A stretch of DNA of 33,221 bases from DAOOKJ01 sp035360795 (GCA_035360795.1 DAOSBJ010000005.1:1-33221), one strand, 5' to 3'. Shown: positions 8,354 through 15,373, counted from the first letter of the stretch. A program made the numbers and translations. The notes: a model not told the origin generated them from the letters alone.

Positions 8354-8382
8354 TTGACTTTATTTTTTTAATTTGCTATACT
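8354..8382 (+). promoter_or_regulatory. rplJ-rplL promoter
   Basis: TTGACT (8354-8359) is followed after exactly 17 bases by TATACT (8377-8382), with TGC just before it as an extended -10. It starts only 6 bases after tRNA-Thr and would initiate near 8389, at the 5' edge of the L10 leader. Confidence 0.88.
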
Positions 8383-8389
8383 GAATTAC

Positions 8390-8497
8390 ATTATTCCGGA
8401 GACATTAGGTGCCTTTAAGGGTAAAGCCTAACGAGGAAATTTGGCTTTTCTGTTTTAAGCAGAACCTAATGTCTATTAAATTAATAGGCATTTTTTT
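8390..8497 (+). ncRNA. L10 leader RNA with transcription attenuator
   Basis: This is the autoregulatory leader bound by ribosomal protein L10 (with L12). A closing stem of 11 bp (8400-8410 with 8464-8474) encloses the segment with GCCTTTAAGGGTAAAGCC and AACGAGG, which resembles the known L10 leader. A second hairpin (8471-8477 with 8483-8489) is followed by T7 (8491-8497) and reuses the 3' arm of the first stem. The two cannot form together, which is the layout of a terminator/antiterminator switch. Attenuation is the known mechanism in Firmicutes and is inferred here. Confidence 0.85.
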
Positions 8498-8500
8498 ATT

Positions 8501-9016
8501 ATGATTTCAAAAGATAAAAAACGGGAGATAGTCAAAGAATTAGGGGAGGATTTAGGCAAAGCTACTGCTCTTTATTTTTCCTCCATTAATGGCGTAAAAA
8601 CTACCGAGTTAAACAATTTCAAAGCGAAATTAAAAGAAGTCGGTGGTAAAGCGAAAGTAATGAAAAAAACTCTCTTAGATTTGGCTTTAAAAAGAAAAGG
8701 GTTAGAAGAGGATTGGCGGGAAAAATTAGAAGGGTCAATATTAGTCAATTTTGCCTTTGAAGACCCCCTTTCCCCAGCAAAAATTTTAAAAGAATTCTCC
8801 AAGCAGAATAAAAATTTCAAAATTATAGGAGGTTTGTTAGATAAAAAATTTCTAACAGCAGACCTCGTGGAGGAGTTAGCAAATATTCCTGCTAAAAATG
8901 TTTTATATGGTCGGTTAGCAGGAGCAATCTATTTACCCCCTTATCGTTTAGTTTATTCTTTAAAAAGTAATCTGTTTAGATTAGCGAGGGTAATAAATGC
9001 AATAGGTAATAAATAA
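8501..9016 (+). CDS. rplJ: 50S ribosomal protein L10
   Basis: A 171-residue protein of usual length. L10 forms the base of the ribosomal stalk and holds L7/L12 dimers on its C-terminal helix. The N-terminal part is recognised by KKREIVKELGEDL, GVKTTELNNFKAKLKEVGGKAKVMKKTLLDLAL and the later LAGAIYLPPYRLVYSL. The ATG directly follows the T-tract of the leader attenuator, so there is no Shine-Dalgarno sequence. rplL follows 6 bases after the stop. Expression is expected to be feedback-controlled by L10 itself through the leader. Confidence 0.95.
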   Translation: MISKDKKREIVKELGEDLGKATALYFSSINGVKTTELNNFKAKLKEVGGKAKVMKKTLLDLALKRKGLEEDWREKLEGSILVNFAFEDPLSPAKILKEFSKQNKNFKIIGGLLDKKFLTADLVEELANIPAKNVLYGRLAGAIYLPPYRLVYSLKSNLFRLARVINAIGNK

Positions 9017-9022
9017 AACATT

Positions 9023-9424
9023 ATGGCAGAAGAAAAAAAAGTGTCAGAAAAATTGGAAAAAATCATTAAAGAAATAGAAGAACTTTCAGTTTTAGAATTA
9101 AATGATTTAGTAAAAGCCTTAGAAGAAAAATTTGGAGTTTCCGCGATGCCGATAATATCTAATCCGGGTGCTGCTAATATGGCTCAAACTGGTGCTGCGG
9201 AAGCGGCTCAAAAAGAAACTGTCTCTGTAATTTTAAAAGATGGTGGTCAATCAAAACTGCAGGTTATTAAAGTGGTGAAAGATTTATTAGGTTTGGGCCT
9301 TAAAGAATCAAAAGATTTAGTGGATGCTGCGCCAAAGCCAGTCAAAGAGAATATCTCTTTATCTGAAGCAGAAGATATTAAAAAGAAATTAGAAGAGGTT
9401 GGCGCCAGTGTGGAAATAAAATAG
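9023..9424 (+). CDS. rplL: 50S ribosomal protein L7/L12
   Basis: A 133-residue stalk protein that recruits translational GTPases to the ribosome. It has the standard layout: an N-terminal dimerisation helix pair (about 1-45, with LNDLVKALEEKFGVSA), a short hinge rich in alanine and glycine (about 50-65), and the conserved C-terminal domain (about 68-133) with VIKVVKDLLGLGLKESKDLVD and a terminal EVGASVEIK. It is co-transcribed with rplJ, and a strong terminator follows. No ribosome site is visible in the 6-base gap. Confidence 0.96.
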   Translation: MAEEKKVSEKLEKIIKEIEELSVLELNDLVKALEEKFGVSAMPIISNPGAANMAQTGAAEAAQKETVSVILKDGGQSKLQVIKVVKDLLGLGLKESKDLVDAAPKPVKENISLSEAEDIKKKLEEVGASVEIK

Positions 9425-9483
9425 TTGCTTATTGTTTTGGCCGTTTCTCAAGATAAAATATTTTCTCATCAGTTAAAAAGATT

Positions 9484-9514
9484 AAAGAAACTCTATTAAT
9501 AGAGTTTCTTTTTT
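9484..9514 (+). terminator. rplJ-rplL terminator
   Basis: A near-perfect inverted repeat with arms AAAGAAACTC and GAGTTTCTTT is followed by a run of T. It lies 60 bases after the rplL stop and before tRNA-Val. Confidence 0.88.
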
Positions 9515-9524
9515 ATAAAAATTT

Positions 9525-9533
9525 TGCTATGAT
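9525..9533 (+). promoter_or_regulatory. extended -10 promoter of tRNA-Val
   Basis: TGCTATGAT with no good -35 box (TTTCTT, part of the terminator, is at the right distance). It would initiate near 9540, four bases before the mature tRNA. Confidence 0.55.
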
Positions 9534-9543
9534 TTATTGGAGA

Positions 9544-9616
9544 GGGCGTATAGCTCAATGGTCAGAGCGCTACGTTCACATCGTAGAGGTTTCCCGTTCA
9601 AATCGGGATACGCCCA
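9544..9616 (+). tRNA. tRNA-Val (anticodon CAC)
   Basis: A 73-base cloverleaf. The acceptor GGGCGTA pairs with TACGCCC, the anticodon stem CTACG/CGTAG holds the loop TTCACAT (CAC), and the T-arm is CCCGT-TCAAATC-GGG. The discriminator is A, followed by CAA, so CCA is not encoded. Confidence 0.95.
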
Positions 9617-9711
9617 CAAAAAATTTATTTATTACATAGAATAAAAAGTTAGTGTGAATAAATAGTGGATAAGTAAGAAAAGTAAGAGAGGAATATCTAT
9701 TATTAAAGCAG

Positions 9712-9741
9712 AAAAACACCCTTTTAAACAGGGTGTTTTTT
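9712..9741 (+). terminator. terminator between tRNA-Val and mraZ
   Basis: An 11-bp stem (9712-9722 with 9730-9740) with a 7-base loop ends in T6. It isolates the dcw cluster from the tRNA upstream. Confidence 0.87.
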
Positions 9742-9755
9742 AGTGGCAATTGCTC

Positions 9756-9785
9756 TTGACTTTAAGGCCGAAAAAATAATAAAAT
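9756..9785 (+). promoter_or_regulatory. dcw cluster (mraZ) promoter
   Basis: TTGACT (9756-9761) and TAAAAT (9780-9785) are 18 bases apart. Initiation near 9791 falls inside the MraZ-type repeats, so binding there would block RNA polymerase. Confidence 0.65.
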
Positions 9786-9818
9786 GGAGAAAAGTGGATG
9801 ATTGTGGATAACTGTGGG
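9784..9818 (+). promoter_or_regulatory. MraZ operator (10-bp-period GTGGR repeats)
   Basis: Direct repeats ATGGA (9784-9788), GTGGA (9794-9798), GTGGA (9804-9808) and GTGGG (9814-9818) are each separated by exactly 5 bases. MraZ is known to bind three or four short GTGG/TGGG-type direct repeats with this spacing upstream of its own gene. A further GTGGA at 9836 is out of phase. Autorepression of mraZ and the downstream division genes is inferred. Confidence 0.8.
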
Positions 9819-9853
9819 GATAACTCAACTAAATTGTGGATAATAACATTGGT

Positions 9854-10285
9854 ATGTTAATCGGCGAATATCATTATAATTTAGATTCAAAAGGAAGAAT
9901 TGCGATGCCAGCAAAGTTAAGGACCCTTTTAGGAGAAGAAGTAACTATTACTCGGGGACTTGACAGTTGTTTGTTTATTTTTCCCAAAAAAGATTGGGAA
10001 GAAATAGTTTCAAAAATTAAAAATTTACCTTTAAGTCAAGCAAACTCTCGGGCTTTTCAAAGATTAATGTTGGCTGGCGCAATGAATGTTTCATCAGACA
10101 ATCAGGGAAGAATTATTATTCCTGATTATTTAAGAAAATTTGCTAATTTAAAAAAGAAAATTGTGATTGCCGGCGTTTATAATCGTTTAGAAATTTGGGA
10201 TGAAGAACTTTGGGAAGAGTATAAGAAACGCACAGAAAAAGAGTCAAGTAATATTGCGGAAAAACTAAGTGACTTAGGGATATAA
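9854..10285 (+). CDS. mraZ: transcriptional regulator MraZ
   Basis: A 143-residue protein with two SpoVT/AbrB-like DNA-binding halves. Each half has the family DxxGR signature: LDSKGRIAMPAKLR near the N-terminus and SDNQGRIIIPDYLR near residue 85. MraZ oligomerises into a ring and represses the division and cell wall (dcw) cluster that it heads. The ATG at 9854 (MLIGEYHYNL) matches the family N-terminus better than the GTG at 9836, which would add six residues and lie in the last repeat. rsmH follows, as in most bacteria. Confidence 0.94.
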   Translation: MLIGEYHYNLDSKGRIAMPAKLRTLLGEEVTITRGLDSCLFIFPKKDWEEIVSKIKNLPLSQANSRAFQRLMLAGAMNVSSDNQGRIIIPDYLRKFANLKKKIVIAGVYNRLEIWDEELWEEYKKRTEKESSNIAEKLSDLGI

Positions 10286-10354
10286 TATTCAGGATGACAA
10301 CTTTATTAACTATTGATTTTGACTTTTGACCTTTGAATTTTGACTTATTTCTTC

Positions 10355-11239
10355 ATGCATTTACCCGTTCTTTTAAAAGAAGCAATCCAGTATCTGAAAC
10401 CTCAGTCAAATGAAGATTTTATTGATGCAACATTCGGTGAAGGCGGACATTCATTAGAAATCTTAGAAAATAACAAGCCTCAAGGAAAAGTTTTAGGAAT
10501 AGAAATTGATAAAGAAATTTACAAAAAAGTTAAAGAAAGATTTAAAGATATTAAAAGATTGATTTTAGTTAATGATAGTTACACTAATTTAAAAGAAATA
10601 GTAAGACAGTGTCAATTTTACGAAGTAAAAGGAATTCTGTTTGACTTAGGGATTTGCTCTTATCAGTTAGAAGAATCTGGCCGCGGTTTCACTTATAAAA
10701 AAGATGAGCCGCTTGATATGAGATTTGATACTAATCAAGATTTGACTGCCAAAGATATTTTGAACTGGTATCCGGAAAAAGAAATTGAAAGAATTTTAAG
10801 AGAATTTGGGGAAGAAAGATATTCTTTAAAAATAGCGAAAGCAATTGTTAAGAAAAGGAAAGAGAAAAAATTTGAAACAACAATGGATTTGGTTGAACTT
10901 TTAAAAAGAGCGCTACCCAGAAACTACGACAATCATCGGTTGCCGTTTCCAACCCGGACTTTCCAGGCCTTAAGAATCGCGACCAATAACGAACTAGAAA
11001 ATATTAAAAAGGGAATAGCTGAGGCTTTTGAAGTTTTAAAACCGAATGGAAGATTAGTAGTTATCTCTTTTCATTCGCTTGAAGATAGAATCATCAAAAA
11101 CTTTTTTAAAGAATTAGAAAAACAAAACAAGGGTAAAATCCTCACAAAAAAACCAATTACTCCTTTAAAAGAAGAAATTTCTCTAAATCCTAAATCTAGT
11201 TCAGCAAAATTAAGGGCAATAGAAAAAAATAATAAATAA
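10355..11239 (+). CDS. rsmH: 16S rRNA (cytosine-1402-N4)-methyltransferase
   Basis: A 294-residue class I methyltransferase that modifies C1402 in the decoding centre of 16S rRNA. The N-terminus MHLPVLLKEAI is diagnostic and fixes the start at 10355 rather than the upstream TTG at 10340. The SAM-binding motif DATFGEGGHS is near residue 24. ILFDLGICSYQLE, the family block RGFTYKKDEPLDMRFD, PFPTRTFQALRI and VISFHSLEDR (about 237) follow in order. It is the second gene of the short dcw cluster. Confidence 0.96.
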   Translation: MHLPVLLKEAIQYLKPQSNEDFIDATFGEGGHSLEILENNKPQGKVLGIEIDKEIYKKVKERFKDIKRLILVNDSYTNLKEIVRQCQFYEVKGILFDLGICSYQLEESGRGFTYKKDEPLDMRFDTNQDLTAKDILNWYPEKEIERILREFGEERYSLKIAKAIVKKRKEKKFETTMDLVELLKRALPRNYDNHRLPFPTRTFQALRIATNNELENIKKGIAEAFEVLKPNGRLVVISFHSLEDRIIKNFFKELEKQNKGKILTKKPITPLKEEISLNPKSSSAKLRAIEKNNK

Positions 11240-11243
11240 AAAT

Positions 11244-11666
11244 ATGACAATTATTTACGATTACTCTAATTCAAAGAAAATTAGAAGACCAGTTATTCTT
11301 GTTTCCAGTCAAAAATATCCCCGGAAGAAATTTCACTTCTTTTCTCCCATTTTAGATATCAAGAAATATTTTGGCCATATCAAATTAGCGGTATTTCTTC
11401 TTGCCCCACTAATAATTTCGCTTATGTTTTGGCTTATTTTATATGGTCAGAATATTTCTTTAGATTACCAGATTTACAAAGTTAAAAACGAAATCAGCCA
11501 AACTGAAGAAAATTTAGCCACTCTTCAGGAAGAGTTAGCCGACGCTGAGTCAACCATTGCGATTAATAAATGGGCAGCAGAAAATCATTTTGTTCCCGTA
11601 AAAAATATCAGTTATTTGAATTTAAAAGAAGACAATCTTGCCCAGAATTCTTTGTTAAGATTTTAA
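11244..11666 (+). CDS. FtsL-like cell division protein
   Basis: A 140-residue bitopic protein. A basic N-terminal tail (1-45) is followed by one membrane helix (about 47-67) and a coiled-coil segment (about 72-105) with EISQTEENLATLQEELADAES, then a short end containing WAAENHFVPV. It lies 4 bases after rsmH and 10 bases before ftsI, which is exactly where ftsL sits in the dcw cluster. FtsL sequences are very divergent, so the call rests on topology and position. Its likely partner is the FtsB-like protein encoded at 5851-6261. Confidence 0.72.
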   Translation: MTIIYDYSNSKKIRRPVILVSSQKYPRKKFHFFSPILDIKKYFGHIKLAVFLLAPLIISLMFWLILYGQNISLDYQIYKVKNEISQTEENLATLQEELADAESTIAINKWAAENHFVPVKNISYLNLKEDNLAQNSLLRF

Positions 11667-11675
11667 TATTTAGGT

Positions 11676-13448
11676 ATGCGGCGGTCTTATAAACGAAAAA
11701 TTACTCTTCCAAATGAAGAAATTAACCCTTCTGGAAGGGTTTTTTTTATTTATTTAGGTTTTATTATTCTTTTTGCGGTTTTAGCAGTGCGTTTATTTGA
11801 CCTTCAAATTTTAAAACATGAAGAATATCGGGCTTTGGCAGAAGCAAATCATTCCACCAAAACTACGCTTTTGCCTCAGCGAGGTTTAATTTATACTCAA
11901 GATAAAGACAAAGAAAAGATTGCTGTAGCAATCAATAAAAAATATTGGTCTCTTTATGCGGTTCCGAAAGAAATAGAAGACCCGCAGAAAGCAACTGATA
12001 TCCTAGCTCAATATTTACCTTTAAAAAAGGAGGAAATTTTGAAAAGATTAAGCAAAGCCGGCGACCCTTATGAACCATTAGTAAATAGAATTGAAGATGA
12101 AGAATTAATGGATATTATAAAAGAATTAGCAATAAATGGAATTTATTTTAAGGAAGAAAGATTTCGCTACTGGCCATTCGATAGTTTATTAAGTCAAACA
12201 ATTGGTTTTGTTTCTCAGGGAGAAGATGGAAAAATAAAAGGCAGATACGGACTTGAAGCCTATTATGAAGATGTTTTATCTGGACAGCCAGGTGAATTTT
12301 CCGGTGTAAGAGATGCTTTGGGGAGATTAATTTCTTCTCTTTTTACTTCAAACAGGGCCCCGGTTGAAGGAGCAAATCTGATTACTACCATTGATAAAAA
12401 TATTCAGGCCAAAAGTGAGGAAGCTTTAGAAAATTTAATCAAAGGCAGGGGAGCGGTAAAAGGTTCAATTATTGTAATGGAAGCAAAAACTGGTAGAATT
12501 TTAGCCTTAGCAAATTGGCCAACTTTTAATTTAAATAAATTTAATGAAGTTAAAGATTATTCAGTTTATAAAAATTATGCAGTAGAAGAAATGTATGAAC
12601 CGGGTTCAGTAATTAAACCTCTCACAATGGCAGCAGGAATAGATTTAAAAAAAGTGACTCCAGAGACTACTTATGATGATAAAGGATATTTTGAAGTTTC
12701 TGGCTATAGAATTAATAATTACCGGAATGAAGTTTATGGAAAAAATGTCACAATGACAAAAGTTTTAGAGCGTTCTATTAATACGGGCGCGATTTTTGTT
12801 GGTCAGAAAGTAGGAATGCAAAATTTAAGAGAATATTTTAAAAAGTTTGGTTTAGACGAAAAAACTGGCATTGACTTACCAAATGAAATTACTGGCGATC
12901 TGTCTAATTTGGAATATCCAAAAGCCAACCCAAGCCATTTGGCAACTGCCTGTTATGGCGAGGGAATTACAGTTACGCCAATTGGTTTAATTAGAGCTTA
13001 TTCTGCTTTTTTAAACGAAGGAAAAATGGTAAATCCCTATATTGTCGAGGCAATAGAAGATTCAAATGGCGTGTATCACTCAATTGACCAGCCAGAGCAA
13101 AAACAGGTAATCTCTCGTGAAACTGCCCAGACATTAACCACAATGCTTGTTTCCGTAATTGAAAATGGTTTTGGGGGAAATGCCAAAATAAAAGGCTACA
13201 GTTTAGGGGGGAAAACTGGTACTGCTCAAATTCCTTTATTTGGCAAAGGAGGATATTCAGATGACCAGATTCATACTTTCGTGGGATTCTTTCCAGCCTC
13301 AGACCCTCGCTTTTTAATCTTAGTGAAAATGGATAAGCCTATAGACCCAAATAGCGCTGCTAGTCATACTGTAACTCTAGCCTTCAAAGAAGTAGAGCAA
13401 TTTTTAATTAATTATTACAACATTCCTCCAGACGAGAAAATAGAATAA
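11676..13448 (+). CDS. ftsI: class B penicillin-binding protein (FtsI/PBP3-like)
   Basis: A 590-residue septal peptidoglycan transpeptidase. There is one membrane anchor (about 21-40), then a PBP dimerisation domain with LLPQRGLIYTQD and IGFVSQG...GLEAYYE. The transpeptidase domain has all three active-site motifs: SVIK (S311-K314), SIN (367-369) and KTG (513-515). It acts with the divisome at mid-cell and would be activated by the FtsL/FtsB-like proteins. No PASTA domain is present. Codons 17-24 form a terminator-like hairpin. A real terminator follows the gene, so the dcw cluster stops here without ftsW or mur genes. Confidence 0.94.
   Translation: MRRSYKRKITLPNEEINPSGRVFFIYLGFIILFAVLAVRLFDLQILKHEEYRALAEANHSTKTTLLPQRGLIYTQDKDKEKIAVAINKKYWSLYAVPKEIEDPQKATDILAQYLPLKKEEILKRLSKAGDPYEPLVNRIEDEELMDIIKELAINGIYFKEERFRYWPFDSLLSQTIGFVSQGEDGKIKGRYGLEAYYEDVLSGQPGEFSGVRDALGRLISSLFTSNRAPVEGANLITTIDKNIQAKSEEALENLIKGRGAVKGSIIVMEAKTGRILALANWPTFNLNKFNEVKDYSVYKNYAVEEMYEPGSVIKPLTMAAGIDLKKVTPETTYDDKGYFEVSGYRINNYRNEVYGKNVTMTKVLERSINTGAIFVGQKVGMQNLREYFKKFGLDEKTGIDLPNEITGDLSNLEYPKANPSHLATACYGEGITVTPIGLIRAYSAFLNEGKMVNPYIVEAIEDSNGVYHSIDQPEQKQVISRETAQTLTTMLVSVIENGFGGNAKIKGYSLGGKTGTAQIPLFGKGGYSDDQIHTFVGFFPASDPRFLILVKMDKPIDPNSAASHTVTLAFKEVEQFLINYYNIPPDEKIE
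11724..11747 (+). terminator. terminator-like hairpin inside the start of ftsI
   Basis: AACCCTT (11724-11730), loop CTGG and AAGGGTT (11735-11741) are followed directly by further T, giving eight T in a row at 11740-11747. It has the form of an intrinsic terminator about 50 bases into the ftsI reading frame. It may attenuate ftsI or be a chance product of the codons for NPSGRVFF. Confidence 0.5.
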
Positions 13449-13477
13449 AAATTGGAGAAAAGATAAGACGACTACTT

Positions 13478-13507
13478 AAAGAGGCTTTTAGAGCCTTTTT
13501 TGTTTTT
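13478..13507 (+). terminator. dcw cluster terminator
   Basis: A 9-bp stem (13478-13486 with 13492-13500, one G-U pair) with a 5-base loop is followed by TGTTTTTT. It lies 30 bases after ftsI. Confidence 0.85.
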
Positions 13508-13528
13508 TAAGAAATTTTATGTTATAAT
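13500..13528 (+). promoter_or_regulatory. promoter of tRNA-Glu
   Basis: TTGTTT (13500-13505), a spacing of 17 and TATAAT (13523-13528) with TGT before it. The -35 box lies in the terminator tail. It would give a leader of about 100 bases that contains the imperfect hairpin at 13578-13614. Confidence 0.65.
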
Positions 13529-13577
13529 TACATTAAATTAGAAACGAATATAAAAGATAAAAGATTTTGTATTTTTC

Positions 13578-13614
13578 ACCTGCCTAAGTTTTGCTTCGCA
13601 CAATTTTGACGGGT
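13578..13614. repeat. imperfect palindromic element
   Basis: An imperfect inverted repeat. The outer arms are ACCTGCC and GACGGGT, the inner arms GTTTTGC and GCACAAT, and the loop is TTC. It lies in the untranslated stretch before tRNA-Glu. The word CTGCCTA is shared with the palindrome at 33022-33045, which suggests a scattered repeat family. Confidence 0.4.
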
Positions 13615-13632
13615 AAATTTTTGGCATTTTAT

Positions 13633-13707
13633 GGCATGTTCGTCTAGCCCGGTCTAGGACGCATCCCTCTCACGGATGAAACGTGGGTCCAAATCCCGCA
13701 CATGCCA
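13633..13707 (+). tRNA. tRNA-Glu (anticodon CTC)
   Basis: A 75-base cloverleaf. The acceptor GGCATGT pairs with ACATGCC, the 5' part GTTCGTCTAG is typical of tRNA-Glu, the anticodon stem CATCC/GGATG holds the loop CTCTCAC (CTC), and the T-arm is GTGGG-TCCAAAT-CCCGC. The discriminator is A, followed by CTA, so CCA is not encoded. Confidence 0.95.
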
Positions 13708-13727
13708 CTAACTAAATTATGTAAAAT

Positions 13728-14636
13728 ATGCCTTTAGAATCTTATTCAGAATTACATTTTATTGGAGATGAAGAAAAAATAATAAGAATGGAGAACGAAG
13801 AAATTACTGAAGAACAAGAGAAAAACATCAAAGAAGGGGATCCTTGTAAAAGCATCTGGCCAATCCTTCAAGAGTTTTTTGCTGATATTCCCACTTATCC
13901 AGTAAAGAAAAAATTAAGCGGCTGTGCTAATGAAAAAACCGCAGAGGCGGTAATAGAGAACGATATCAATATAGCTGAGGAAAAAGAAAAGAAAAGAATT
14001 ATCGATTTTCCTTTTGTTTGTGAAAAAATAATCATTGGTTATCTTTATAATATAATTAAGAAGGAGGAAATGCAAAAGGCGATAAAGCAGAAATTAATAA
14101 AAGACAGATTAATAAAAGTTGAGGATAATATCAAAGCAGAAATCCAACAGGCTTCTCCTTATGATGATCGGATAGAGGGCGCGGACGCTTTTCTAGTAGT
14201 AAAAAAGTTAAATAAGGACTTAAATAAGGACAAAGAGGAATTAGAGGAATTAATAAAAGCTATCCCGATTCAAATTACAACTGCGATTGTTCAGAATGTT
14301 TTACTGGAAAAAATGCAAAAAACAAAAGAAAATGAAGGAATTTTAATAACAGTGAATGCAGGAAATATTAGATTATTAGTTAACAAGTATTTAGAGTATT
14401 ATAATTCTTTTGTAAAGCAAGAGAAAGAACAAAAGAAAGAACCAGAGAAAGAACAAAAGAAAGAACAAAAGAAAGAACCAGAGAAAGATAATTCTATGAA
14501 AGATGAGCCTAAATTAGCTCCGTGGGACTATTTTGAGTTTCAAGATATAGTAAGAAATGACGATCTGGAGAAAATCACAAAGGAAGGAGAAGAAATAAAG
14601 TGGCAATTTTTTTATGGGATGAAGGAAAGATTGTAA
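13728..14636 (+). CDS. hypothetical charged protein with K/E/Q repeats
   Basis: A 302-residue protein that I do not recognise. It has no signal peptide or membrane helix and is very rich in K and E. A helical middle (about 85-235) contains FPFVCEKIIIGYLYNIIKK and IPIQITTAIVQNVLLEKM. A low-complexity tract of EQKKEPEKEQKK type (about 231-255) precedes a more ordered C-terminal 45 residues with PWDYFEFQDIVRNDD and WQFFYGM. Three cysteines (in DPCKS, SGCAN and FVCEK) are scattered. It stands between tRNA-Glu and a small membrane protein gene. The start could also be the ATG of MENEEITEEQ. A cytosolic protein restricted to its lineage is the best description. Confidence 0.7.
   Translation: MPLESYSELHFIGDEEKIIRMENEEITEEQEKNIKEGDPCKSIWPILQEFFADIPTYPVKKKLSGCANEKTAEAVIENDINIAEEKEKKRIIDFPFVCEKIIIGYLYNIIKKEEMQKAIKQKLIKDRLIKVEDNIKAEIQQASPYDDRIEGADAFLVVKKLNKDLNKDKEELEELIKAIPIQITTAIVQNVLLEKMQKTKENEGILITVNAGNIRLLVNKYLEYYNSFVKQEKEQKKEPEKEQKKEQKKEPEKDNSMKDEPKLAPWDYFEFQDIVRNDDLEKITKEGEEIKWQFFYGMKERL
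14421..14487 (+). repeat. in-frame short tandem repeats in the 302-aa gene
   Basis: Units built from GAACAAAAGAAA and GAACCAGAGAAA alternate, encoding EQKK and EPEK blocks. The unit length is a multiple of three, so changes in copy number would keep the frame. Confidence 0.75.
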
Positions 14637-14691
14637 TATTAAGAAGTTGAAATTATTAAGCAAAAAATAGAAAATAGAAATATAAAGAACA

Positions 14692-15024
14692 ATGAAGATT
14701 TATAACTTAAAGAAGATTAATTTATTTTTGATAATTTTCCTTATAATCTCTTTTGTTTTAATTTTGGAAGTTTATTTAAAATCAGCGCCGAATTTTCCCG
14801 TGGTTTTAAAAAGAAATGAATTAGGTTTTAATTTCTTAACCCAAAGACAAAGAGTTTTTAATTTTTATATTCTGGGAATTATTTTTCTTTTAGTTAATTT
14901 TTTATTGAGTAAAAAAGTAAAAATAAAGGGAGTAAATTTGAAAAAGGTTTTAAATTATGCTAATATAGTGATTGTCGTTTTAATTTTTCTGATTAGTCTT
15001 CAAATTTATTTTTTAAATTTATAA
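14692..15024 (+). CDS. hypothetical small membrane protein
   Basis: A 110-residue protein with three predicted membrane helices (about 9-29, 56-73 and 88-108). They are separated by a hydrophilic stretch with KSAPNFPVVLKRNELGFNFL and a short basic loop (KKVKIKGVNLKK). No family is recognised. It ends 4 bases before rplU, so the two are probably co-transcribed. The basic loop between helices 2 and 3 suggests that it faces the cytoplasm. No ribosome site precedes the ATG. Confidence 0.68.
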   Translation: MKIYNLKKINLFLIIFLIISFVLILEVYLKSAPNFPVVLKRNELGFNFLTQRQRVFNFYILGIIFLLVNFLLSKKVKIKGVNLKKVLNYANIVIVVLIFLISLQIYFLNL

Positions 15025-15028
15025 TAAA

Positions 15029-15343
15029 ATGTTAGCAGTTATTGAGACTGGAGGAAAGGAGTATTTAGTTTCACCAAATCAAAAAATTAAGATAGAAAAA
15101 ATAAAAAACCTTAAACAAGGGGATAAGATTGAATTTGAAAAAGTACTTTTAATTTCTGATGAAAAAGAAGAAACTTTAATTGGTAAACCTTATTTAGAAG
15201 GGAAAAAGGTAATTGGCGAAGTTTTAAAAACTGGAAAAGGGAAAAAAGTAATTGTTTTTAAATATCATTCAAAAACTCGCTATCGCAAAAAGAAAGGGCA
15301 TCGTCAGCCCTATCTGGAAGTTTTGATAAAAGAAATACAATAG
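15029..15343 (+). CDS. rplU: 50S ribosomal protein L21
   Basis: A 104-residue large-subunit protein that binds 23S rRNA. The family start MLAVIETGGKEYLVSPNQKIKIEK-like sequence is clear (usual form: YAVIETGGKQY), as is the basic C-terminal signature KYHSKTRYRKKKGHRQPYLEV. In many bacteria rpmA (L27) follows rplU. Here the next gene is the convergent recR, so rpmA must lie elsewhere if it exists. Confidence 0.95.
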   Translation: MLAVIETGGKEYLVSPNQKIKIEKIKNLKQGDKIEFEKVLLISDEKEETLIGKPYLEGKKVIGEVLKTGKGKKVIVFKYHSKTRYRKKKGHRQPYLEVLIKEIQ

Positions 15344-15373
15344 AAATAAAGAAAATATTTTTTCCTTGATGCG

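Noticed and set aside
9664..9843. TGTGGATAA at 9803-9811 and 9835-9843 and AGTGGATAA at 9664-9672 match or nearly match the DnaA box (TTATCCACA on the other strand), suggesting an origin.
   Set aside because: No dnaA, dnaN or AT-rich unwinding cluster adjoins, and the GTGGR words fall in a 10-bp series directly at the mraZ promoter, which a MraZ operator explains better.
15344..15373. A shared terminator between rplU and recR.
   Set aside because: The inverted A/T runs are weak and contain no GC stem.
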